A model generated the notes under the pieces. That model worked only from the letters and a program-made list of their open reading frames with translations. It did no database searches and was not told where the DNA came from. Made by a program: the position numbers and the translations under genes. DNA of 9,387 nt from Flavobacteriales bacterium CG18_big_fil_WC_8_21_14_2_50_32_9 (GTDB lineage Bacteria > Bacteroidota > Bacteroidia > Flavobacteriales_E > Vicingaceae), in assembly GCA_002770955.1 (NCBI GenBank), contig PCUH01000037.1, positions 1,928-11,314 on the forward strand, given 5' to 3'. This document shows, piece after piece, positions 1 to 6,120 of this stretch. The stretch's first letter is position 1; each line of letters begins with the position of its first letter.

Positions 1-6
1 GGAATG

Positions 7-41
7 ACGCTAACACTTAACTACTAATTCCTAACACCTAA
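7..41. repeat. Degenerate 7-bp tandem repeat, five units
   Basis: Read on the minus strand, five consecutive heptamers occur: TTAGGTG (35-41), TTAGGAA (28-34), TTAGTAG (21-27), TTAAGTG (14-20) and TTAGCGT (7-13). Each keeps TTA in phase, four of five keep TTAG, and the last three positions vary. The array lies just past the 3' end of the histidine kinase and may extend left of the window. It is too AT-rich and has too few units to call functional. It resembles low-complexity intergenic repeats rather than an attachment site or CRISPR. Confidence 0.6.
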
Positions 42-54
42 TTTTCACATTAAC

Positions 55-1575
55 CTATTTATTCAACACTATCCTAAAAGTAGTTCCTTTTTCGTTTGAT
101 TGTTTAACAAAAATTTTTCCTTTATGGTAGTTTTCAATAATTCGTTTAGATAAGGATAAACCTAAGCCCCAACCTCTTTTTTTAGTGGTAAACCCCGGTT
201 CAAAAATGGTTTTTTGTTTGTTTTTTGAAATTCCTGTTCCTGTATCTGAAATATCTATATAAATAAATTGCGTTTGATTGATAACATGAATATCAATTTT
301 TCCAACTCCTTGCATTGCATCAACTGCATTTTTAATAATGTTTTCCAATACCCAACTAAGCAACGATGCGTTGAATTGAGCAAAAACAGGAATTGATTGA
401 TAAAAATGTGTTGAAATTTCTACTTTTTTTGAAATTCTAACTGTTAAATAATCAACCGAATGATTAATAGTTTCGGTTAAGTTGCTTTTTTCCAATTTAG
501 GTTCGGAACCTATTTTAGAAAATCGTTCGGTTATAGTTTCCAACCGGTCTATATCTTTGGTAAGTTCTTTTATGGTAGATGATTCAACATCTTTTGTTTT
601 TAAATACTCAACCCAAGCCATTAATGAAGATAGTGGAGTTCCTAATTGGTGAGCTGTTTCTTTCGCCATTCCAACCCAAACTTGATTTTGCTCCACTTTT
701 CTTGAAGTGCTAAATAAATAATATGCAATAAGAATAAAAATGCCAATTATCCCAAACTGAAAAAATGGATAGTATTTTAATTGTTGCAATAAATCACTGT
801 CTTTATAAAATATATATTGCATATTATTATTAGACAACGTAATAGGTATGGGTTCGTTTTGTCCTCTCATCTGTTCAATCATCTTTTCGAGATAGTTTGG
901 AGTAACAACACCTTCAGAATTTAAATTTCCATGTGCTATTATTGTTTGTTGTGTGCTATCTGTATAAATAACAGGAACAGAAGCTGAATTAACAACAATT
1001 TCAGAAATAAACGATTTTATTAAATCATCTAGTACTCTTTTTAATTCAGAAAAAATCTCAGAATCTTGATAGTATAATTTATGGTTCCATGTTATTTTTT
1101 TGGTTACATGTATGCTTAAATCTATAGGATCATGTGTTTTTTTCATTGAATCGAGCTGCATCAACAAAAATTTAGTCGAATCAACACCTTTTTCAAATTT
1201 TATGTTTCTATAGTTTATAATTTTTTCATTTTCATCTGTTACTATTACAGGAATGGTTTCGTTTTTACCTATAATTTGAAGATAAAAATTAGTTGCATCT
1301 TGGTTCGTTGAGGTAATGATTCTTTTGGTTGCTTCTGCCCAAATTTCAATCCGATTTCGTTCTTCTTTAGAAATTTTATCGAACAGTACTCCTGTCAAAT
1401 TAACTAATGTTGCTTTATTTTGGATGGCTCCAGCCCACAATTTTACTTGCTCTCTTTCTTGATTTGCAATTTTATTTACTAAAATATTGGTGTACCAAAG
1501 TGAAGACAATACTATCAGCATTGCAATTGCAGCTAAAAGTAATTTCCATTGTTGTTTTTTAGAATAAATATTCAA
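55..1575 (-). CDS. Membrane-bound sensor histidine kinase with duplicated sensor region
   Basis: This is a 506-aa transmembrane histidine kinase, which should autophosphorylate on His and pass the phosphate to a response regulator not present here. A first membrane helix (about 11-29) and a second (about 271-290) enclose a ~240-residue extracytoplasmic region. The H-box is AKETAHQLGTP with His309. The ATPase domain has an N-box (ENIIKNAVDA, 411-420), a G1 box DTGTG (444-448), an F-box FEPGFTTK (458-465) and a G2 box GWGLGLS (468-474). The sensor region contains two related modules (about 97-180 and 189-267), plus a doubled short segment after the first helix. The start is TTG: no ATG occurs between the in-frame stop at 1600-1602 and Met19, which lies inside the first helix. 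An upstream terminator implies its own promoter. The kinase assignment is firm; the signal sensed is unknown. Confidence 0.92.
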   Translation of the reverse strand: MNIYSKKQQWKLLLAAIAMLIVLSSLWYTNILVNKIANQEREQVKLWAGAIQNKATLVNLTGVLFDKISKEERNRIEIWAEATKRIITSTNQDATNFYLQIIGKNETIPVIVTDENEKIINYRNIKFEKGVDSTKFLLMQLDSMKKTHDPIDLSIHVTKKITWNHKLYYQDSEIFSELKRVLDDLIKSFISEIVVNSASVPVIYTDSTQQTIIAHGNLNSEGVVTPNYLEKMIEQMRGQNEPIPITLSNNNMQYIFYKDSDLLQQLKYYPFFQFGIIGIFILIAYYLFSTSRKVEQNQVWVGMAKETAHQLGTPLSSLMAWVEYLKTKDVESSTIKELTKDIDRLETITERFSKIGSEPKLEKSNLTETINHSVDYLTVRISKKVEISTHFYQSIPVFAQFNASLLSWVLENIIKNAVDAMQGVGKIDIHVINQTQFIYIDISDTGTGISKNKQKTIFEPGFTTKKRGWGLGLSLSKRIIENYHKGKIFVKQSNEKGTTFRIVLNK

Positions 1576-1594
1576 GAGTATGTATTTTAACGTG

Positions 1595-1602
1595 TAAAAT
1601 TA
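1595..1602 (-). promoter_or_regulatory. Possible -7 box for the histidine kinase
   Basis: The minus strand reads TAATTTTA, seven of eight positions of the Bacteroidota -7 element TAnnTTTG. It lies 20 bases upstream of the TTG start and just beyond the hemD terminator, so transcription would begin about 12 bases before the start codon. No good -33 TTG is seen. AT-rich sequence makes such near-matches common. Confidence 0.3.
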
Positions 1603-1611
1603 TATCTTTTT

Positions 1612-1648
1612 AAAAATAAAAGAGCTAACTCTTTTTTGAATTAGCTCT
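1612..1648 (-). terminator. Rho-independent terminator after hemD
   Basis: A perfect 8-bp stem is formed by AGAGCTAA (1621-1628) and TTAGCTCT (1641-1648) around a 12-base loop. Read on the minus strand, the stem is followed by TTTATTTTT (1612-1620). It begins 22 bases beyond the hemD stop codon, the right place to end the DUF4271-hemD transcript before the histidine kinase gene. The plus-strand side is less T-rich immediately after the stem, so the minus direction is favoured. Confidence 0.85.
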
Positions 1649-1670
1649 ATTAAAGGATTTTTGTTTTATA

Positions 1671-2435
1671 TTACTTTTTGGAAACACAATTTTTGTTTGC
1701 GGTTTTTATATACAATTCTAACGCTTTTGTCATTGAAGGAGCTTCTGGTTGCGGAGCACAAATATCTACTCTTAGTCCAGCTTCTTCTGCTGCCTTACAA
1801 GTGGTTGAACCAAAAACAGCAATACGCGTTTCATTTTGTTTGAATTCAGGAAAATTCTGAAACAATGATTTAATTCCTGATGGACTAAAAAATGCCAACA
1901 CGTCATAATTTACATCTTTCAAATCAGATAAATCACTACAAACCGTACGATATAAAATAACTGTTTTGAAGTTAATATTTTCTTTTTCTAATGATGCTGG
2001 AATATTTTGGCTTATAATATCAGAACAAGGAACTAGAAAGTTTCCTTCTTTATGTTTTTTTATTACGGGTAATAATTCTTCAAAAGTTTGTTTTCCAGTA
2101 AAAACTTTACGTTTTCTATACAACACGTACTTTTGTAGATAAAATGAAATAGCATCTGAAATGCAAAAATATTTCATTGTTTCGGGTACATTAAACCTTG
2201 TTTCTTCTGCTACGGCAAAAAAATAATCAATAGCATTTCTGCTAGTAAACACAATAGAATCAAACTCAGCAAAGGTAATTCGTTGGCTTCTAAAATCTTT
2301 AGAAGAAACTGCTTCTATATGAATAAAAGGTCTAAAATCAATTTTGACTTTACAATTTGTAGATAAATCAAAATAAGGGGATTTTTCTGTTTCTGGTTTT
2401 GGTTGGGAAACTAAAACACTTTTCACTTTCAACAT
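1671..2435 (-). CDS. hemD: Uroporphyrinogen-III synthase
   Basis: HemD (254 aa) closes and rearranges linear hydroxymethylbilane to uroporphyrinogen III, the branch point to heme, siroheme and cobalamin; it is cytoplasmic. The family is poorly conserved in sequence. What supports the call is the overall two-lobed pattern: N-terminal VLVSQPKPE (8-16), a central FTSRNAIDYFF, then FFSPSGIKSLF and AVFGSTTCKAAEEAGL followed by a proline-containing segment near the C-terminus. The N-terminal half closely resembles the flavobacterial HemD type as I recall it. The ATG start lies 28 bp after the DUF4271 stop, so the two are probably co-transcribed; a possible internal promoter lies at 2516-2546. No other heme genes are in the window. 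The length is normal for the family. Confidence 0.88.
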   Translation of the reverse strand: MLKVKSVLVSQPKPETEKSPYFDLSTNCKVKIDFRPFIHIEAVSSKDFRSQRITFAEFDSIVFTSRNAIDYFFAVAEETRFNVPETMKYFCISDAISFYLQKYVLYRKRKVFTGKQTFEELLPVIKKHKEGNFLVPCSDIISQNIPASLEKENINFKTVILYRTVCSDLSDLKDVNYDVLAFFSPSGIKSLFQNFPEFKQNETRIAVFGSTTCKAAEEAGLRVDICAPQPEAPSMTKALELYIKTANKNCVSKK

Positions 2436-2463
2436 GGCTCATTTTTTAGTTAAATAATCGTTT

Positions 2464-3450
2464 TTATAAGATAAAAAACTTAATTGTAACGATTAAAGGT
2501 AAAATTTCGAGGGTGCAAATGTACAAAAATATATGTAAATTAGAAATATTTTTCTTTGCTCCGATTTTTATGTAGCGTATTGTTCTGAGTAGCAAAATAA
2601 TAAATACTACTACAAGAATGAAATTATTAAAAAAGACACTGTTTTGTAAAGTTGTAAAGTATATTAAAAATAGTAATGGAACCATTAATACTCCCAAAAA
2701 ATTATTAAACAACGAAGTATTAAATATGTATTCCATTTGAATTTCTTTTGTGTCAAAAATAAAGTTAAGAATTGCATTAAAAATTAGTTGACTCATGAAA
2801 AAAATAGTCAGAAAGAATACTATTTTAAAAAAATAAATCATTTCAAAGGCATCAGTTATACCTTTTTGATGGAAATAAAAAAAGTGATAAATATAAAGTG
2901 AAAACACACATAAATAAACAACATTTAGTATTAAATTGGTTTGATTAAAAAAAATCTTCTCTCCTCTTAAAATTTCAAATCTTGCTTGTTTGGAAACAAT
3001 TGATTTAGCCATGTTTTTAAATCTATTTTGATTTACTCCTTTCACAAAAGCGATTAAAAACAGGCTACTAAACAACATAATAATTTGCCAATTTTCAATT
3101 CCTATGGGCTTTGTGGTTGGTTGAAATAGTATTTTTGGTTCTTCTGTTCTGTTTGTTGTAACAGGCTTTTCTCGAATTGGCAACTTACTATAAGTCTTGT
3201 TAGTAAGGTTGTAAGAATTTGTGTCGTATTTCTCAACTGTTGTTGTCGTGTCTATTAATAGATTTTCTTGAACAAGATTGTTTCCCGTAGTTTGTTTCCG
3301 CTGCTTTGTTTTAATGAATTGACTAATATTCATTTCATCAATCTCTTCCAATAATTCAATTGGAGTTGTATCTTGAGGAACAACTGGAGTTTCAAACTTC
3401 TTTTTCATTAAAGAAGAATCTGCAAATTGATATGAAAGAGTTGGCATCAT
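2464..3450 (-). CDS. DUF4271-family membrane protein with long Thr-rich N-terminal extension
   Basis: This is an uncharacterised integral membrane protein, 328 aa from the chosen ATG. About 120 N-terminal residues are hydrophilic and rich in Thr, Lys, Glu and Pro, including a TTTT run, and show no signal peptide. Six hydrophobic helices follow (roughly residues 121-137, 172-193, 204-230, 251-269, 273-289 and 306-326). The C-terminus carries CTLEILPL, like the C-terminal CxLEIxP pattern I associate with DUF4271. Typical relatives are about 215 aa, so the extension is notable. The frame stays open to a TTG at 3495, but that start lies inside a terminator stem and upstream of a -7 box, so an ATG at 3450 is preferred; ATGs at 3447 and 3408 are alternatives. 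It sits directly upstream of hemD. Family membership is likely; function is unknown. Confidence 0.75.
   Translation of the reverse strand: MMPTLSYQFADSSLMKKKFETPVVPQDTTPIELLEEIDEMNISQFIKTKQRKQTTGNNLVQENLLIDTTTTVEKYDTNSYNLTNKTYSKLPIREKPVTTNRTEEPKILFQPTTKPIGIENWQIIMLFSSLFLIAFVKGVNQNRFKNMAKSIVSKQARFEILRGEKIFFNQTNLILNVVYLCVFSLYIYHFFYFHQKGITDAFEMIYFFKIVFFLTIFFMSQLIFNAILNFIFDTKEIQMEYIFNTSLFNNFLGVLMVPLLFLIYFTTLQNSVFFNNFILVVVFIILLLRTIRYIKIGAKKNISNLHIFLYICTLEILPLIVTIKFFIL
2516..2546 (-). promoter_or_regulatory. Possible internal promoter for hemD
   Basis: The minus strand has TACATTTG (2516-2523), an exact match to TAnnTTTG, with TTTC (2543-2546) 19 bases upstream in place of the -33 TTTG. It lies inside the last codons of the DUF4271 gene and would start a transcript about 75 bases before the hemD ATG. 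It may be coincidental, because these bases also encode the conserved C-terminal ICTLE. Confidence 0.35.
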
Positions 3451-3456
3451 AAAACA

Positions 3457-3464
3457 CAAAGGTA
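3457..3464 (-). promoter_or_regulatory. -7 box of the DUF4271-hemD promoter
   Basis: The minus strand reads TACCTTTG, an exact match to the Bacteroidota -7 element TAnnTTTG. It lies just downstream of the exb-operon terminator and six bases before tandem ATG codons (3448-3450 and 3445-3447). Transcription would begin at or next to these ATGs, implying an almost leaderless mRNA, or a leader of about 40 bases if ATG 3408 is used. No clear -33 TTG is present at the usual spacing. Confidence 0.6.
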
Positions 3465-3477
3465 CATTTTTAGCAAC

Positions 3478-3513
3478 AAAAAACCCTAAGTACAAAATTT
3501 GTACTTAGGGTTT
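3478..3513 (-). terminator. Strong, possibly bidirectional terminator of the exb operon
   Basis: AAACCCTAAGTACAAA (3481-3496) and its exact reverse complement (3498-3513) form a 16-bp inverted repeat with one base between the arms; the inner AAA/TTT would open into a loop. It begins 26 bases past the exbD-2 stop. On the minus strand the stem runs into six T (3478-3483), as in a rho-independent terminator. On the plus strand the stem is followed by AATTTTTT, so it could also stop transcription in the other direction. Confidence 0.88.
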
Positions 3514-3538
3514 AATTTTTTAATCTATTTTTTAATTG

Positions 3539-4015
3539 CTAATTTTTAATCTTATCTGTTTTTTTAGTGGAATAGTTAATTTTTAACGCATTCGCTTTTC
3601 TAAGCTCTTGCTTCACTTCAGTTACTATTCCCATTTCTGTTTTTTGATCCACTTTTAACGACCATGTAATTAAATTTCTTTCTGCTTCGTCTCGTTCATC
3701 TCGTTCCATCTCCACAAACTGAAAAATATCTTCTTTGGTTTTAAAAGCGTCATTTAATTGAATACGAGGTGCTGTACCAAAAACTGCTTGAAATTCTTTT
3801 GTTGGTTTTCCGATATAAATGTAGCTTACCAATGATTTTCGCTCCAGTTTTTCTATTTCTGTTGCAAAAGGTATTTTGTTTTCTACTTTCAATGTTGTTT
3901 CTCTCATGGTTGTGGTAACCATAAAGAAGAAAAGTAACATAAATACAATATCGGGAAGTGCAGCTGTATTAACAGCTGGTTGCGATTTTTTACCGTTTTT
4001 TCTAAATTTTGACAT
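3539..4015 (-). CDS. exbD: ExbD/TolR-type proton-channel subunit (second copy)
   Basis: This 158-aa ExbD/TolR-family protein is anchored by a single N-terminal helix and should carry a periplasmic domain. It starts with a basic cytoplasmic stretch (SKFRKNGKK), then LPDIVFMLLFFFMVTTTM (21-37). Asp22 is the conserved membrane-embedded acid that takes part in proton flow in this family. Residues 100-118 are highly charged (MERDERDEAER), and the tail is lysine-rich. Its ATG overlaps the stop of the preceding exbD by one base (TAATG), so translation is probably coupled. It is the last gene of the four-gene motor operon and is followed by the 3481-3513 terminator. With its different lengths and sequence it is a paralogue of, not a recent duplicate of, its neighbour. 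The family call is firm; the energised process is not shown. Confidence 0.9.
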   Translation of the reverse strand: MSKFRKNGKKSQPAVNTAALPDIVFMLLFFFMVTTTMRETTLKVENKIPFATEIEKLERKSLVSYIYIGKPTKEFQAVFGTAPRIQLNDAFKTKEDIFQFVEMERDERDEAERNLITWSLKVDQKTEMGIVTEVKQELRKANALKINYSTKKTDKIKN

Positions 4016-4620
4016 TATTCTGCTCCTCCTATTTTTTTAGGTTCTGCTTCAGAAATTCGTTGTGGATAGACTTTTTTAACTGCATCCAACTGTTGTTCTG
4101 CTTTTTCAGAAGCCCCTGCTTGTTGAAGAAGTTCTTGGTAAGTTTTGCCGAATTTTTGTTGAGCAAACTCATTTCTCAATTCATTGTAGGCTCCCACCAA
4201 TTCGTTTTGAACTTTAATGTACATTTCATAAGAAGTACCATTGTCATTTTGCAAAGAAATTATCTGTTTTGAAACGGGAAATAACCCCAATCCTTCAATT
4301 TCTTCATCTTTAAATTCTGGTAAAGTTGGATTGTTTGGATCTGATTTTATAAACTCTTTTACTTTAGCTCTTAGTTCTGTTACTTGAATATAATCTCCTT
4401 TTGCCAAAATTTGATTGTTTGCATTTACCAATACTTCAAAAACATTTCTTTTATTTACTTCATTACTTTCTGGAGTATCAACATCAGGTGGTGGTGGTAA
4501 CCTTCTAATCAATCCTGTATCAGTATCCATTGTGGTGGTTACCAAAAAGAAAATCAATAGCAAGAATGCAATATCAGCCATTGAACCAGCATTTATCTCT
4601 TGTATTTCTCTTTTAGCCAT
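4015..4620 (-). CDS. exbD: ExbD/TolR-type proton-channel subunit (first copy)
   Basis: This 201-aa ExbD/TolR-family protein has a single membrane helix, ADIAFLLLIFFLVTTT (15-30), with the conserved acid Asp16. An RRLPPPPD proline run (39-46) follows it, as in Bacteroidota ExbDs. The C-terminal part is longer than a minimal ExbD (about 130-140 aa). An insertion around 94-115 is rich in Pro, Asp and Glu, and a Gln/Lys-rich tail (150-201) may be partly helical. It starts two bases after the stop of the four-helix protein and overlaps the next exbD by one base. It should assemble with the ExbB encoded upstream into a proton-motive-force-driven complex. Having two ExbDs suggests a hetero-oligomeric stator or rotor pair. 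Whether it serves TonB, Tol-Pal or another process cannot be told here. Confidence 0.9.
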   Translation of the reverse strand: MAKREIQEINAGSMADIAFLLLIFFLVTTTMDTDTGLIRRLPPPPDVDTPESNEVNKRNVFEVLVNANNQILAKGDYIQVTELRAKVKEFIKSDPNNPTLPEFKDEEIEGLGLFPVSKQIISLQNDNGTSYEMYIKVQNELVGAYNELRNEFAQQKFGKTYQELLQQAGASEKAEQQLDAVKKVYPQRISEAEPKKIGGAE

Positions 4621-4622
4621 TT

Positions 4623-5030
4623 TTATTTGAATATTTTTGATACTTCTGAAAAGATAATAACTCCAATTGCACCTACACCTAAAATATAAAATGCATTTAA
4701 GCCTGCTTCTGATAATTGTGAAGTAGAACTATCTGCCAAAAGTTTTGCTCCTGCATCAAACACCTCTTCATTACCTGCCATTGCATAGCCTATTGCAAAA
4801 ACAATTGCTAAGCCAACAATACCTATTAAGGCATTTTTTGCATTTTTAGGACTTTGTGCCATAGTAATTATTGGGAAAATTATTGCTGTAAGTGTAGCTA
4901 TTCCTAATAATATATAGCACCAATTAATAAGTATCCCTTCTGAAACAACATCTACGTAGAATAAAATACTTAACAAAGTAGAAATTCCAAGAAGAACATA
5001 TAATATAATACTGAATAATTTGTTATTCAT
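4623..5030 (-). CDS. Small four-helix membrane protein within the ExbB/ExbD operon
   Basis: I do not recognise a named family with certainty. The 135-aa product has four hydrophobic segments (about 4-26, 34-57, 66-85 and 108-127). Short charged connections include VDVVSEG (26-32) and a loop with NEEVFDAG (87-94) between helices 3 and 4. There is no signal peptide beyond the first helix, no cysteine pair and no recognisable catalytic motif. It starts six bases after exbB and ends two bases before exbD-1, so it is translated as part of the motor operon and is very probably a partner of that complex, such as an accessory or assembly subunit. Proteins of this size and place occur in other Bacteroidota exbB-exbD clusters to my recollection. 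Gene status is well supported; the function is inferred only from position. Confidence 0.82.
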   Translation of the reverse strand: MNNKLFSIILYVLLGISTLLSILFYVDVVSEGILINWCYILLGIATLTAIIFPIITMAQSPKNAKNALIGIVGLAIVFAIGYAMAGNEEVFDAGAKLLADSSTSQLSEAGLNAFYILGVGAIGVIIFSEVSKIFK

Positions 5031-5036
5031 AATTTT

Positions 5037-5891
5037 TTATTTTTTAGATAAATCATGTTTTACTAAAATATCAATTAACGAAATAGAAGCATTTTCCATG
5101 TCATTAACAATACTATCAACTTTAGCTACGATATAATTATAGAAAATTTGTAGTATAATTGCCACTATCAAACCAAATACGGTTGTTAACAAGGCCACTT
5201 TAATACCATCAGCAACAACAGCCGGAGAAATATCACCTGCAGCGGCAATTGCATCAAATGCTCCAATCATACCGATAACTGTTCCCATGAAACCAAGCAT
5301 TGGAGCAAGTGCAATAAATAATGATATCCAAGAAATTCCTTTTTCTAATAAGCCCATTTGAACACCACCATAAGAAACCACTGATTTTTCAACCATTTCA
5401 ATTCCTTCATGACTTCTGTCTAATCCTTGATAAAAAATACTAGCAACAGGTCCTTTTGTATTTCTACAAATTTCTTTAGCTGCTTCAACTCCTCCTGCAC
5501 TTAATGAATCTTCAATGTTTTTTAATAACTTGTTACTGTTAGTTGTTGCCATATTTAAATAAACTATTCTTTCAATAACAATTGCCAACCCTAAAATAAG
5601 ACATACTAAAACGATTCCCATAAATCCAGGGCCGCCTTCAATAAATTTTTGTTTAATTACTTGTTGGAAAGTTAATTCTACTTCTGGAGTAGCTTCCTCT
5701 TCTGTTTTTGCTGCATCAGCTTTTGCTTTTGCATCAGCCTCTGCTTTAATTTTTTCTTGAGCTGCTTTTGCTTGAGCTATTGAATCTTCAGCTGTTTGCT
5801 CTGTTGCATTAGCATCTTGAGCGTAAATCACATTAATGGTACCAAAATTTAATACTGCTGTTAATGTTAAGAGTGCAAATAATTGTTTCAT
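5037..5891 (-). CDS. exbB: MotA/TolQ/ExbB proton-channel family protein
   Basis: This 284-aa subunit is the pentameric-type membrane channel component that pairs with ExbD and uses the proton motive force. It opens with a signal peptide (KQLFALLTLTAVLNFG, likely cut after YAQ at 23-25). A 40-residue Ala/Lys/Glu/Asp-rich stretch (about 28-68) follows, predicted to be a periplasmic helix or coiled coil. Membrane helices lie at about 91-113, 186-210 and 231-254. A cytoplasmic loop between the first two contains the family's typical helical segment. APMLGFMGTVIGMIGAF (196-212) and LLTTVFGLIVAI (234-245) are the conserved ExbB/TolQ motifs. It is the first gene of the operon and is preceded by a 229-bp spacer. 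The signal peptide plus charged extension is usual for Bacteroidota members but absent from E. coli TolQ. Confidence 0.93.
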   Translation of the reverse strand: MKQLFALLTLTAVLNFGTINVIYAQDANATEQTAEDSIAQAKAAQEKIKAEADAKAKADAAKTEEEATPEVELTFQQVIKQKFIEGGPGFMGIVLVCLILGLAIVIERIVYLNMATTNSNKLLKNIEDSLSAGGVEAAKEICRNTKGPVASIFYQGLDRSHEGIEMVEKSVVSYGGVQMGLLEKGISWISLFIALAPMLGFMGTVIGMIGAFDAIAAAGDISPAVVADGIKVALLTTVFGLIVAIILQIFYNYIVAKVDSIVNDMENASISLIDILVKHDLSKK

Positions 5892-6066
5892 ATATTAATT
5901 TTTATTGTTTTTTAATTGTTATATGGAATACGCCAAGTTTTCTTTGTCACATTTTTTTGTGCTTAGGCACGTGGCTATTTCATAATTTTAGATTAGTTTA
6001 TTGCTTACTTTTTAAATTAATTATTTCAATTTTATAATTCAGCCGCCAAATTACAAAAAAAACATT

Positions 6067-6074
6067 CAAACATA
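6067..6074 (-). promoter_or_regulatory. Possible -7 box for the exb operon
   Basis: The minus strand reads TATGTTTG, an exact TAnnTTTG match, but no -33 TTG is found 17-23 bases upstream. A second, poorer candidate, TGTAATTTG, lies about 20 bases nearer to exbB. Either would give a leader of roughly 140-175 bases. Confidence 0.35.
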
Positions 6075-6108
6075 AAAATTATTGTGTTAGTTTATTTTTA
6101 ATTTTTAT
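6072..6108 (-). repeat. AT-only inverted repeat after metK, weak terminator candidate
   Basis: ATAAAAATTA (6072-6081) and TAATTTTTAT (6099-6108) are perfect inverted repeats around a 17-base loop. The hairpin begins 12 bases past the metK stop and is followed on the minus strand by GTTTGAATG and then a run of T. With no G-C pair in the stem it would be weak, and it overlaps the candidate exb -7 box. It may still mark the end of the metK transcript. Confidence 0.3.
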
Positions 6109-6120
6109 TGGCTAATGAAT

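Larger units (their letters stand above)
5892..6120 (-). other. Long non-coding spacer and probable exbB leader
   Basis: No open reading frame worth calling lies here. On the minus strand it holds an exact -7 match (6067-6074) about 175 bases before the exbB ATG. It also holds a small hairpin GUGC-CUAA-GCAC (5959-5970), next to an alternative pairing CACA/TGTG (5948-5961) that shares bases 5959-5961 and so excludes it. TTGGCG occurs twice, near 6041-6046 and 5932-5937. Most of the rest is A/T runs. If the promoter is correct, the motor operon carries an unusually long 5' leader for this compact region. The structural reading is tentative. Confidence 0.4.

Noticed and set aside
1661..1860. Two short plus-strand reading frames over the hemD 3' end
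   Set aside because: They run antisense within and just past hemD, have no family resemblance or promoter, and are explained by the codon use of the real minus-strand gene.
4009..4630. Two plus-strand frames over exbD-1, one rich in Phe, Cys and Ser
   Set aside because: They are antisense to a clear ExbD gene and their composition is the mirror of Lys/Glu-rich codons.
3539..5891. Assignment of the motor operon to the type IX secretion or gliding motor (GldL/GldM, PorL/PorM)
   Set aside because: The products have ExbB and ExbD architecture with three-helix and single-helix layouts; GldM-type large periplasmic domains are absent, and nearby gldA is a different system.
5968..5973. CACGTG palindrome in the exbB leader
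   Set aside because: A single six-base palindrome is expected by chance and no second half-site or known regulator supports it.
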